Part shown: piece by piece, positions 17,920 through 26,902 of the stretch
Layout of the letters: every line of letters starts with the position of its first letter
Numbering within the stretch: the first letter of the stretch is position 1
Origin: Gammaproteobacteria bacterium
GTDB lineage: Bacteria; Pseudomonadota; Gammaproteobacteria; Pseudomonadales; Pseudohongiellaceae
Assembly: GCA_028818225.1 (NCBI GenBank)
Contig: JAPPOG010000015.1
Coordinates: 1-64,000, forward strand
DNA: 64,000 nt
Direction of reading: 5' to 3'
Notes under the pieces: generated by a model
Told to the model about the DNA's origin: nothing
The model's input: the letters and a program-made list of their open reading frames with translations, nothing else
The model's database searches: none
Position numbers and translations under genes: made by a program

Positions 17920-19266
17920 CTAGAGATCGCTTAAAGGTTCGGTACTATCGGAAATGCTGGCTACCTGCACATCAACCTTATCTAATAATGATAGACCAAG
18001 GTTCATAAACGGTGTGTGCATTGGATACTTCAGGTGACGTCCGCCTTCCAGTTTGCCACGTCCTCCACCAACCAGGATGACCGGTAAGTTATACGGTGTA
18101 TGGTGGTCACCATCACCCATCCCAGTACCATAGAGCAGTATGCTGTGATCAAGAAGGGTGCCATCGCCATCCTGGGTATTAGCAAGTCGATCTACAAATT
18201 TTGTGAATAGCGACACATGGTGAGTATTAATTCGCGTATATTGCTGAATGTTATGGGGATTCAATTGATGATGTGAGACCGTATGGTGTCCTTCAGGTAC
18301 ACCTATATCAGGATAGGCTCTTCCACTTAATTCCCGTGCCATTTGTAATACACTTACTCGAGTTACATCTGCCTGATAGGCAAGCGCTAACATTTCAAAT
18401 AAAGTATCGACATGCTCTTCGTAGGTTTCGGGAACACCATCCGGTTGTTCTACCGCAGGCAAAGGGCGACTCGCGTTGTTTTGTTCCGTACGCTGAATGC
18501 GCCTTTCGATTTCCCTGACAGCAGTCAGGTATTCGTCCACTACAATTTTATCCCCTTGTCCCAGTTCGTTCTCCAGTTTGCTAATGCTGTCGGAAACTGA
18601 ATCAAGAATACTGCGGTCGGTTTTCATTTGGGCCATGCGAGCTTCGACACTACCACCATCGCCAAATAATCGCTGGAAAACAACCCGTGGATCCCGTTCA
18701 TGGGGTAAAGGTGTAGTAGGAGAACTCCAGGAAGTTGAATTCTGATAGGTACAGCTATAACCGTTTTCACAATTACCAACGGTATAGTTTGAATCGGTAG
18801 TAAGTTGTAATGAACGTAATGAAGTCTCTTGACCTAAAACATCGGCAGCATATTGATCGATAGTCTTTCCTGCTTCTATGTCGGCACCCTCTGTACGTTT
18901 CGGAAGTACGCCACTGAGCCAACCACCGTGGGCACGGGTATGCACACCACCACCTTCGTTTGGACTTACTAATGAACTGTTACTTAGCCCGCTTACCACA
19001 ACCATCTTTTCCCGATAGGATTCCAGTGGCTTAAGTATTGGCGTTATCTGATAGTTTTTTCCACCATCTCCTTGCGGATGAAAGTTGGGGAGAAACATGC
19101 CATTGGGTGCATAGAAGAATCCCAGCCGTGGCGAAGGGCTTGCCGGGGTATTGGCAATGGCAGTCATAGCCGGCACCATAGCGCCGAGAAGTGGCAGAGT
19201 CATCATGGTGCCCATACCGCGCAGCACAGTCCGTCGGGGCAAGGCTTTCTTGGTAATAAAGGTCAT
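17920..19266 (-). CDS. DUF1552 protein with Tat-like signal
   Basis: This is a 448-residue DUF1552-family protein. The N-terminus (PRRTVLRGMG followed by a hydrophobic run) looks like a twin-arginine signal, suggesting export in folded form. Family features visible are the early LGFFYAPNGMFLPNF, HTRAHGGWLSG, VSHHQLNPHN and the late LYGTGMGDGDHHTPYNLPVILVGG, which resembles the alkaline-phosphatase/sulfatase-like fold of the related DUF1501 family. Its start overlaps the stop of the DUF1592 gene by four bases (ATGA), so the two are translationally coupled. The biochemical role is not known. Confidence 0.9.
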   Translation of the reverse strand: MTFITKKALPRRTVLRGMGTMMTLPLLGAMVPAMTAIANTPASPSPRLGFFYAPNGMFLPNFHPQGDGGKNYQITPILKPLESYREKMVVVSGLSNSSLVSPNEGGGVHTRAHGGWLSGVLPKRTEGADIEAGKTIDQYAADVLGQETSLRSLQLTTDSNYTVGNCENGYSCTYQNSTSWSSPTTPLPHERDPRVVFQRLFGDGGSVEARMAQMKTDRSILDSVSDSISKLENELGQGDKIVVDEYLTAVREIERRIQRTEQNNASRPLPAVEQPDGVPETYEEHVDTLFEMLALAYQADVTRVSVLQMARELSGRAYPDIGVPEGHHTVSHHQLNPHNIQQYTRINTHHVSLFTKFVDRLANTQDGDGTLLDHSILLYGTGMGDGDHHTPYNLPVILVGGGRGKLEGGRHLKYPMHTPFMNLGLSLLDKVDVQVASISDSTEPLSDL

Positions 19267-21668
19267 GATTCCGCTCTCCTATGGAGGAAAGGATAGCTGA
19301 CTACTATACCGGTAATAATAGCCTGCATTCCATAATTATTGGCCTCGGCGTCTCGCACAATTTTCCTGACTGCTGGCATATCATAGTACTCCAGGCCACG
19401 GCCCAGGGCATAAGTCATGAGCTTCTCAGTAAAGGTGCTGACGAATCTCTCCGGTTGGGCCACCAGGGCTTGCCGCAGTTCCGCGGCTCCATCAAACGAA
19501 GTCCCATCAGGCAGCACTCCTGAAGTATCGATGCGGTTAAACCATTCGTCTACCTGTCGGTAGCGACCGATAGCATCGAATCCTTCCAGGGCAAATCCGG
19601 CTGGATCGATCATGGTATGGCAGGCAGCACAAACAGGATTAGAGCGGTGAGCCGCCATGCGTTCACGCATAGTCGCGACTCTTGCTGATGTTTTCCTGTC
19701 GTCTAGCGCGGGAATATTCGGTGGCGGATCCGGTGGGGGAGTACCCAAAATATTATCCAGGATCCATTTTCCTCTCAGCACCGGCGATGTGCGAATAGCA
19801 TGGGACGTGAGGGTAAGAATACTGCCATGCCCTAAAAGGCCTTTTCTCGGGCTGTCTTCAGTTAGCTCGACTTTTCGAAAATGGGTGCCCTTGATATTGG
19901 CAATGTCATAGTGGCCGGCAAGCCGTTCATTGAGATAGGTGTAGTCAGCTGTTAACAATTCCAGCACACCTCGGTCTTCTCGCACAACACTGTCGAAAAA
20001 CATTTCTGTTTCGGTAATCATTGCCTGTCGCAGGGTTTCATCGAACGCAACCGCATAGGGCTCGCCGGGTCGTACGATAGTTGCCAGGTTTCTAAGTTGC
20101 AGCCATTGGCCGGCGAAGTTTTGCGTTAATGCCTGCGAGCGCGGATCCGCAACCATGCGTGCAACTTGTTTCTCCAGTTCTGCCGGATTACTTAGTTCGC
20201 CGCGCTCGGCCAGCGCTAATAATTCTTCATCGGGGATAGAAGACCATATAAAGAAAGATAGGCGTGATGCCAATTCAATGTCGGATACCGGATAGGGTGC
20301 CCCCTGCTCAATATCACCAGGGTCGGTTTCTATTCTTACCAGAAATTCCGGACTAACCAGCAGTCTGCGTAAGGCCAACTCAATGCCATCTTCAAAACTT
20401 CCTCCGTCATCACGAGCCATTGAATAAAAGTCTAACAATATCGCAATTTCATATTCGCTTATCGGTCGTTTGTAGGCTTGCCGCGCGAGGTCTGAAAGAA
20501 TCTGTTCGGCACAGTTTGATTCCTCACTGGGATTGGCGGGAGTACAGGTAAATATTTTTGTGCGACTCGGTGTGTTGCCTGTGCTGCGAAAATTAAAAGG
20601 CCCTTCAATCGTTACGCTGCTAACGAATGGCATTGTTCCTAATGGCCCACCTGAATTCCCAGAAGTTCGCGGATTTTCAAACCGTTCGCGAACCTGCTCG
20701 ACTAATGCCGGTGGTCTTCGATAAAAGGCAACACCAACATCCCGGGGTCCGGCAGCTACAGGTACACGCAGATCGATTGTAGATGCGTTGCCAACCTCAA
20801 TTGTTTCAACAGGTACACCGTCGATTGTTATCTCCAGCCTGTGAGTATCTACAACTCCACGCGTTCCACTTAATTGGACAGTAAATTCATAGTCCGCTTC
20901 GACAGGAAACTGATAGGAAACCAACATACCACCACGAGTACCGATTGGAAGGCCGCTTCTGCGGGCATGTTGTTGCTCATCTTGCTGAGTACGAAATGTT
21001 TGAGAGACTGGTGCCGGTGGAGGACTGCCGACAGCAAGTCTGCTAATGGTGCGACTCGCTTCAAGATAACGTTCCATTAAAGATTGCGACATCCGCAATA
21101 CACCACCGATGTTATCGAAGCCATAACTGGCATCGTCGGCTGGCAGAAAGTTATCGACCTCAATATCCAGTGCCAGCAGATCGCGAATGGCATTTTTATA
21201 TTCAGCGCGGTTGAGTCTGTGGAGGGTAGCTTTGCGACCGGGGTTTGGATTAACGGTCGCGGCTATATCCAATTCAGATTGGAGCCACAACCTGAATTGT
21301 TCTAGCTCGGCATCGTTGGGTCTTGGCATGCCAGCAGGTGGCATTAAACCGGCACGCAGTTTCCTCACTACTTTTTCCCAGTGGTCAGCATTTCCGGGAA
21401 CGTCGTTCACATCCAGCGTATCCAGCGCCAGCCCCAGTGCCCGCAGCTGGCTACCGAGCGGGTCGGTTATGGCATCGGGATCGGCATCAATAGTGCGCTG
21501 GTTATGGCAAACCACACAGTACTGATCCACCAGCTGGCGATATTCCTGGCCGCTTTGTGTTTCTGGCTGGGCGCTGCTTGGATTACTGGCAAGAATTAGC
21601 CCGAGCGTTGCAAACGCAGCAATATTGCGGGCTGCAGAGGAAGGACATGATTTAATTTCTAGTGCCAT
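19263..21668 (-). CDS. DUF1592/DUF1588-type exported cytochrome-like protein
   Basis: This 801-residue protein has the modular set DUF1587, DUF1595, DUF1592, DUF1588 and DUF1585, typical of large exported proteins in planctomycetes and marine gammaproteobacteria. The start at 21668 is chosen over the one at 21761 because a signal peptide begins there (ending NPSSAQ) and AGGT lies upstream. A haem-binding motif CVVCH is near residue 53 and a second CxxCH (CAACHTMIDPAG) near residue 678. Other landmarks are LHRLNRAEYKNAIRDLL, SRLSFFIWSSIPDEEL and FAGQWLQLRNL. It heads an operon with the DUF1552 and ankyrin genes. A redox role is likely; the substrate is unknown. Confidence 0.92.
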   Translation of the reverse strand: MALEIKSCPSSAARNIAAFATLGLILASNPSSAQPETQSGQEYRQLVDQYCVVCHNQRTIDADPDAITDPLGSQLRALGLALDTLDVNDVPGNADHWEKVVRKLRAGLMPPAGMPRPNDAELEQFRLWLQSELDIAATVNPNPGRKATLHRLNRAEYKNAIRDLLALDIEVDNFLPADDASYGFDNIGGVLRMSQSLMERYLEASRTISRLAVGSPPPAPVSQTFRTQQDEQQHARRSGLPIGTRGGMLVSYQFPVEADYEFTVQLSGTRGVVDTHRLEITIDGVPVETIEVGNASTIDLRVPVAAGPRDVGVAFYRRPPALVEQVRERFENPRTSGNSGGPLGTMPFVSSVTIEGPFNFRSTGNTPSRTKIFTCTPANPSEESNCAEQILSDLARQAYKRPISEYEIAILLDFYSMARDDGGSFEDGIELALRRLLVSPEFLVRIETDPGDIEQGAPYPVSDIELASRLSFFIWSSIPDEELLALAERGELSNPAELEKQVARMVADPRSQALTQNFAGQWLQLRNLATIVRPGEPYAVAFDETLRQAMITETEMFFDSVVREDRGVLELLTADYTYLNERLAGHYDIANIKGTHFRKVELTEDSPRKGLLGHGSILTLTSHAIRTSPVLRGKWILDNILGTPPPDPPPNIPALDDRKTSARVATMRERMAAHRSNPVCAACHTMIDPAGFALEGFDAIGRYRQVDEWFNRIDTSGVLPDGTSFDGAAELRQALVAQPERFVSTFTEKLMTYALGRGLEYYDMPAVRKIVRDAEANNYGMQAIITGIVVSYPFLHRRAES

Positions 21669-21849
21669 TTTAAGACCTGATTTGGCTTGCCAAGCGGACT
21701 TTACAGGACTTCTTATTCTGCAGAAAACCTTAACAAATTCAGGGTGGTGAAGCATCAACAATTAGCCTTCTGAATTGTGAGAATTTGCAACTTGGCTAGC
21801 TCGTTACTAATCGCAATAGGGTATAGTTAGTGGAACAAGAGCCCACTCC

Positions 21850-22377
21850 ATGAAAATTCTCATATCACTTGCCCAGGTCTTGGGTTTGTTCATCCTGGTA
21901 CCGGCGGTAGTCATCGTAACCCTGTGGCTCGATGCCAGAGGTGGCGACGGGCCTTCTGTCATTTTTCGTGGTGGTGTATTTACTGCCGGGGAAATTTATC
22001 AAGGACCCGAACCGGATTGGAGCTTTACCGATGAAATTCGCCTGATCGAACTTCAACTCAATGCCACCAGAGATTCACGCACAACTTTTATCATCGAAAG
22101 CAATGGCCGAATCTTTGTAACTTCGGATTACATGGGTACGGTATTAGGCAGACTATGGAAGAAGTGGGCAGTGGAAGCAGCAGAGGGCGATGGGGCCGCC
22201 GAGATCCGCATCGGCGATACCCGTTATCTGCGCACCATGCGAAGAATCACTGAAGGGCCTGAACTTGACTGGGTAATCGAAGCGAAAATCGCCAAGTACG
22301 GAGGCATACTCACACAGGAAATGATTGGTTCTGGTGAAACCTGGGTTTTTGAGTTTGAACCGCGAGGTCAAGGTTAA
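21850..22377 (+). CDS. Small membrane-anchored protein of unknown function
   Basis: This 175-residue protein has one N-terminal hydrophobic segment (about residues 5-25, ISLAQVLGLFILVPAVVIVT). The remainder is soluble and beta-rich: GPEPDWSFTDEIRLIELQL, TTFIIESNGRIFVTSDYMG and RLWKKWAVEAAEGDGAAEIR. It is likely anchored in the inner membrane with the bulk in the periplasm. The pattern of a short anchored protein with a split-barrel-like core loosely recalls FMN/F420-binding families, but no motif proves this. It is a single gene, divergent from the DUF1592 operon. Confidence 0.7.
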   Translation: MKILISLAQVLGLFILVPAVVIVTLWLDARGGDGPSVIFRGGVFTAGEIYQGPEPDWSFTDEIRLIELQLNATRDSRTTFIIESNGRIFVTSDYMGTVLGRLWKKWAVEAAEGDGAAEIRIGDTRYLRTMRRITEGPELDWVIEAKIAKYGGILTQEMIGSGETWVFEFEPRGQG

Positions 22378-22512
22378 GTTTGCGAAGTTATTTTGCATTC
22401 GAACTTACTTAAGGAAAAGCCCGATTGATGAGCAGGCTAAGAACACTACCTACTTCGTTTTGCTGGAATGCTCGTAAAAAATAAAAGTGCGAACCCAAAC
22501 ATACTCTAACTA

Positions 22513-22839
22513 TTACCAATCCGATCCATCATAATAGCGTGTCCCGCGATGCCCTTTGCGAGCCACCACTTTCTTGATCTTCTCACCAGGACACTTAACC
22601 ATTATTAGCGTGCGCGGTCGGCCTGATTTGGGATTAGTCGCACCGGGAATGAGTTCGGTAATCTTTAGTCGACCCCGCAGTTCGTCATTAAAAATCGTAT
22701 AAACAAAATCACCGACTTTCAATTTGGATGGATTGCCTGCCATATGGAATTCAAACTCTTTGATTGACCCATCGAAGAGTTTGTTAATTCCTTCATCGCC
22801 ACGTGTCGCAGGAATTGTTTTGGTAATTCCAAAACTCAC
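22513..22839 (-). CDS. Small basic protein of unknown function, PUA-like
   Basis: This 108-residue cytoplasmic protein has no signal. The GTG start at 22839 has AGGAGAG just upstream. The middle (NPSKLKVGDFVYTIFNDELRG, then LKITELIPGA) looks like a small beta-barrel of the PUA/ASCH kind, and the end is lysine/arginine-rich (KKVVARKGHRGTRYYDG). Binding to RNA or another polyanion is therefore possible but unproven. It is last in the minus-strand run headed by the candidate selenoprotein, 21 bases after the amidohydrolase. Confidence 0.68.
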   Translation of the reverse strand: MSFGITKTIPATRGDEGINKLFDGSIKEFEFHMAGNPSKLKVGDFVYTIFNDELRGRLKITELIPGATNPKSGRPRTLIMVKCPGEKIKKVVARKGHRGTRYYDGSDW

Positions 22840-22860
22840 TCATCTCTCCTTTCCTGGTTC

Positions 22861-24582
22861 TTAGTTGACTGGTGCTGGCTGACTGCCTCTAACCAGTCGA
22901 CCTGGTCTCGCACCGGTTGCCTTGCCGTTGCGGTAAATAGTCTCACCACTGACGATGGTTGCCACATAGCCGTCAGCATATTGCATTAAGCGTCGCCCTC
23001 CGGCAGGCAAATCGTAATGCACTTCCGGTTTATGTAGTTTCAGCTTTTCCATATCGATAACATTTATATCAGCCTTGTAGCCTGCAGCGATGACACCACG
23101 ATCATAAAGTCCAACGGCGTGAGCGGTGTCATGGCAATGGGCTTTTATTACCCATGGCAGTGGGAGTTTTTCTCCACGGCTACGATCACGTACCCAGTGG
23201 GTGAGCATATGGGTCGTAAAACTGCCATCACAGATTGAACCGCAATGAGCTCCACCGTCACCTAACCCGAGAATGGTATCGGGATGCTCCATCATTTCCC
23301 TGGCAGGATCCAGGCTGCCTTCGCCATAATTGAGAAAGCAATAGTAGATCATATTGCGGCCATCGCCTTCTGTAAGAATTTCCCAACAGAGTTCCAGCGG
23401 ATGGATTCCCCGTTTAGCGGCAAGCGCGGCGATACTTTTGGCGGGAGATGGCTCGTAATCTGGTTCGTCCGCCATCAAATACATATCTTGATAACGCTTG
23501 TGAACCTGTCGCATAAACGCATTGGTTTCTACTTGGGGCTCTTCATTCAAGAGTGTTTCTTTGAATGCAGAGTCGCGAAGCTTTGCCAGTTTTTCCGCCA
23601 ATGGCAAATGATCAATCGCCTGATAGGAAGGGTGAGCACCAAAGGGATTGTTAGTCAGTTCCAAGCCGAACAACACACCAACCGGCCGACCACATACCTG
23701 GGCTTTTAAATTGATGCCTTCCTTATTCGCCTGCTCTATTGTTCCTAATATACTTCGCCAGCCATCGGTAACCCGATGATGTTGCGCTACGGAGACAGAC
23801 AATGGACGATCTGATTGCTGAACCATCTGCCGCAGTATTTCAAATTCACTGTCACTGCCTTTAAAGTCGGTAACCACCTGCATAACACCGGAATTGGTCG
23901 CGCCAACCCCTTTGGCTATGCCCACCATTTCATTTATTTCCGCTGACAGCGTCGGCGTGGGATCGCCGTCGGCGGTTTGATGGTTGAGTGTTCTTGAAGT
24001 TGAAAAACCTAATGCACCGGCTTCGATAGCTTCGGTAGTGAGTTCCGCCATCTTAGCGATATCTTCGTTCGTTGCTGTTTCACGATTAGCGCCGCGATCT
24101 CCCATCACGTAAACCCGCAAGGGTCCATGGGGGACTTGCGCTGCAAAATCGATGTCGTATTGACGTTTGGAAAGGCTATCCAGATATTCGGGAAAGGTTT
24201 CCCAGTTCCAGGGCAGGCCTTCTGCCAGAACCGGATGAGGTATATCTTCCACACCTTCCATTAACGAGATGAGTCGTTCTTTATCGGCCGGCCGACAGGG
24301 AGCGAAACCAACGCCGCAATTACCCATTACTGCTGTGGTCACACCGTGATTGGATGACGGTGTTAACTCTTCACACCAGGTGACCTGGCCATCGTAATGA
24401 GTATGAATATCAACGAAACCTGGCGTAACGATCAAACCGCTGGCGTCTATGCTTTGCGTGGCTTCTTCTCTAATGGTGCCGACTTCAGCTATTACACCAT
24501 CTTGAATTGCAATGTCTGCATGAAAAGGTTCTGCTCCGCTACCGTCGACGACCAGCCCATTTTTTATTAACAAGTCATACAT
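22861..24582 (-). CDS. N-acyl-D-amino-acid deacylase-like amidohydrolase
   Basis: This cytoplasmic amidohydrolase of the D-aminoacylase/D-glutamate deacylase type has 573 residues. It opens with the composite beta domain ([19 protein letters not shown]) and the metal motif [10 protein letters not shown] near residue 60. [12 protein letters not shown] carries the cysteine seen as a metal ligand in D-aminoacylases. [18 protein letters not shown] supplies the late aspartate. It closes with the typical [19 protein letters not shown]. It would remove an acyl group from D-amino acids or related amides. Its start is two bases after the DUF1330 stop, so the two are tightly coupled. Confidence 0.9.
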   Translation of the reverse strand: MYDLLIKNGLVVDGSGAEPFHADIAIQDGVIAEVGTIREEATQSIDASGLIVTPGFVDIHTHYDGQVTWCEELTPSSNHGVTTAVMGNCGVGFAPCRPADKERLISLMEGVEDIPHPVLAEGLPWNWETFPEYLDSLSKRQYDIDFAAQVPHGPLRVYVMGDRGANRETATNEDIAKMAELTTEAIEAGALGFSTSRTLNHQTADGDPTPTLSAEINEMVGIAKGVGATNSGVMQVVTDFKGSDSEFEILRQMVQQSDRPLSVSVAQHHRVTDGWRSILGTIEQANKEGINLKAQVCGRPVGVLFGLELTNNPFGAHPSYQAIDHLPLAEKLAKLRDSAFKETLLNEEPQVETNAFMRQVHKRYQDMYLMADEPDYEPSPAKSIAALAAKRGIHPLELCWEILTEGDGRNMIYYCFLNYGEGSLDPAREMMEHPDTILGLGDGGAHCGSICDGSFTTHMLTHWVRDRSRGEKLPLPWVIKAHCHDTAHAVGLYDRGVIAAGYKADINVIDMEKLKLHKPEVHYDLPAGGRRLMQYADGYVATIVSGETIYRNGKATGARPGRLVRGSQPAPVN

Positions 24583-24584
24583 TA

Positions 24585-24881
24585 TCAGGCGGGCGGTTGA
24601 AACTCGTCAGCGAAGATTAGCCCGCCTTCTGAATTATCTGTTCGCAAATGAATGATTTCCTGATACTCAGCTGAGTGATACCAGCCTTCCAGGGCTTCAC
24701 GTGTGGGGAATTCCAATACAACAGTAATCGCCCCTGGATTTCCCTCGATTTGTGTACTGTTTGGGCCAGCTACTAAAATTTTGCCACCATGTGACATGAT
24801 GGTAGGACCTACAACCGCCAGGTACTGGTTGTAGCCTTCCTCATTAGTAACATTGTAATTGGCCACTAGATAACTTTTCAT
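24585..24881 (-). CDS. DUF1330 family protein
   Basis: This DUF1330 (dimeric alpha/beta-barrel fold) protein has 98 residues. The ATG at 24881 with GGAG seven bases upstream is preferred over the TTG at 24893. Motifs are YLVANYNVTNEEGYNQYL, GGKILVAGPNSTQIEG and VVLEFPTREALEGWYHSAEY. Such proteins resemble small ferredoxin-like monooxygenase or isomerase folds, but no reaction is established. It lies between PQQ dehydrogenase copy 2 and the D-aminoacylase-like gene in the same run. Confidence 0.88.
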   Translation of the reverse strand: MKSYLVANYNVTNEEGYNQYLAVVGPTIMSHGGKILVAGPNSTQIEGNPGAITVVLEFPTREALEGWYHSAEYQEIIHLRTDNSEGGLIFADEFQPPA

Positions 24882-24925
24882 GCAAATCTCCAATTAAGTT
24901 TTAGGCTTAACGACTTTCTATAGCA

Positions 24926-26854
24926 TTAAGGCAAAGCCAGCGCAATAAACTCTGCTGGATCACCATAGCTACCCACCGCAACGACTATAAATTGCTTGCC
25001 ATCATGCAGGTAACTCATGGGACCGCCAGTCGTTCCGGATGGCAGTTCCATTTGCCACACCACCTCGCCGTTGGATTTATCGTAGGCTCGAAAATTGGTC
25101 CCCCACATATTCGGCATTGTACCGCCATGGAGATTACTGCCTTCGCCGATAAACAGCAGTGTTTTGGTTACCAGCGCCACCGGTCTGCTGGCAATCCCAA
25201 GCGATTGCAGATCGAGGTTTTCCAGGGAGGGGTGATCACCGAGCGAATCGCCATTGGCAACTTGCCAGACATGCTCTCCCCGGTTCATATCGATTGCGGT
25301 AATTCTGCCCCAGGGAGGTTTGGTAAGAGGAATACCATCTATATAAGGTGCTTCCCGATTTGGGCTCCAGTATTCCATCTCGGTATCTTCCTGCTCGGCA
25401 GGTTCCAGTCGATAGACCCGCGGAATATCATTGGCAAAACCGAAGTAGTAACCGCTATCGGGATCAAAGGCGCCAGTGTTCCAGTTTGCTGATCCCCAGG
25501 AACCGGGCAGGGTGAGAGTGCCCTGAGTACCACCCACTTCATTACTTATTAGAGTTGGCGGTGTGAAAATAGGGCCGATAACAAAGTTGGCAACTTCTGC
25601 CCGGGCAATCTGTCCGATTTCTGGAAAATCGATTATGTCGTCGGGAGTAATTCCCTGGGTTGCAATCGGTGCCGGTTTGGTTGGAAATGGTTGAGTCGCG
25701 GAAAGCATTTCCCCCGGCACGTCGGATACTGGCACAGGCCTTTCTACTATGGGCCAGACGGGTTCACCAGTGGCGCGATCGAAGACATAAATAAAACCGG
25801 TCTTATTGGCTTGCATAACAGCCCGTATTGGTCTGCCATCAACAACGATGTTGCCCAGAACCGGTGGCCCGACATTGTCATATTCCCACACATCATGATG
25901 CACCATCTGGAAATGCCAGACCCGTTCGCCGGTTTCGATATCGATTGCAACCAGACTATTGGAAAATAAATTGTCTCCTCCCCGATGCCCACCATAATAA
26001 GCTGCGGTGGGTGCGGTAAAAGGAACGTAGACGATTCCCAATTGAGGATCGGCGCTTAAACAACACCAGGCACCAAGATCTCCTGATTCCCGTGCTGAAT
26101 CGTTCGCCCAGGTGTCGTAGCCAAATTCACCTTCCTGCGGAACTGCGTGAAAGGTCCAGAGATGCTCTCCAGTTCTGACGTCATATCCCCGAACATCTTC
26201 GGAGGCAACACCGCGCCAGCGAGTACCGCTATCGCCGGCACCGTCGATAGTTCCCGCAATGACGATTACATCATTGACAACAATTGGACCACCGGATACA
26301 TAACTGAAGTTGTTTGCAGTTTCCGGTACCAGGTTGATCCGCCCGTCATTAGCGAATGACGAAATGATTGCTCCGCTTTTGGGATCTAGCGCAAGCAAGC
26401 TGCCTTTGCGAATTACAAATAAAGCTTCTTCCCTGCCATCGCTCCAATATTCAACTCCCCGCGAGCTTTGTCCTTGCACTTCCGCCATGGAATTTTCATC
26501 GGGCTGCTGTACCCAGAGTGTTGCACCTGTGGCCGGATCGAAGGCTTCGACCAGTCCTATGCCATTTGAAGAATACAAAACACCATTGATATAAATCGGT
26601 GTCGCACGCAGGTTTCCCGATACCCGTAAACCGGGAAAAGCGTCAGTAATTGATTGATCGACGGCAGGACGTCGCCAGACGATCTCCAACTCAGCAACAT
26701 TACCTGCGTTAATTTGTGCTGCAGATGAATAGCGTTGGAAGAAATGACTGGATCCCCAATAGGACCAATCGGATTGCTGAGCAGTCAGCACTCCGGGAAC
26801 AAAGAAAAATACAGTTAGTAAACAACACAGCTTTTTCCGACTTCTTATTGTCAT
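24926..26854 (-). CDS. PQQ-dependent quinoprotein dehydrogenase (copy 2)
   Basis: This exported PQQ-propeller dehydrogenase (642 residues) is closely related to copy 1 at 12603-14606. It has a signal peptide ending VLTAQQ, the opening WSYWGSSHFFQRYSSAAQIN, and repeated blades such as FDPATGATLWVQ, IDIETGERVWHFQMVHHDVW and FDRATGEPVWPI. Adjacent cysteines occur in AWCCLSADPQLG at the same place as in copy 1. It starts 48 bases after the candidate AhpD-like selenoprotein and ends 44 bases before the DUF1330 start, so it is probably part of that operon. It oxidises an unknown alcohol, sugar or amino-alcohol in the periplasm. Confidence 0.92.
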   Translation of the reverse strand: MTIRSRKKLCCLLTVFFFVPGVLTAQQSDWSYWGSSHFFQRYSSAAQINAGNVAELEIVWRRPAVDQSITDAFPGLRVSGNLRATPIYINGVLYSSNGIGLVEAFDPATGATLWVQQPDENSMAEVQGQSSRGVEYWSDGREEALFVIRKGSLLALDPKSGAIISSFANDGRINLVPETANNFSYVSGGPIVVNDVIVIAGTIDGAGDSGTRWRGVASEDVRGYDVRTGEHLWTFHAVPQEGEFGYDTWANDSARESGDLGAWCCLSADPQLGIVYVPFTAPTAAYYGGHRGGDNLFSNSLVAIDIETGERVWHFQMVHHDVWEYDNVGPPVLGNIVVDGRPIRAVMQANKTGFIYVFDRATGEPVWPIVERPVPVSDVPGEMLSATQPFPTKPAPIATQGITPDDIIDFPEIGQIARAEVANFVIGPIFTPPTLISNEVGGTQGTLTLPGSWGSANWNTGAFDPDSGYYFGFANDIPRVYRLEPAEQEDTEMEYWSPNREAPYIDGIPLTKPPWGRITAIDMNRGEHVWQVANGDSLGDHPSLENLDLQSLGIASRPVALVTKTLLFIGEGSNLHGGTMPNMWGTNFRAYDKSNGEVVWQMELPSGTTGGPMSYLHDGKQFIVVAVGSYGDPAEFIALALP

Positions 26855-26902
26855 GGTTTTTCCGGAGTCTATGGCGGTGGTTAATTGTTAGTATACAGTA
26901 GC

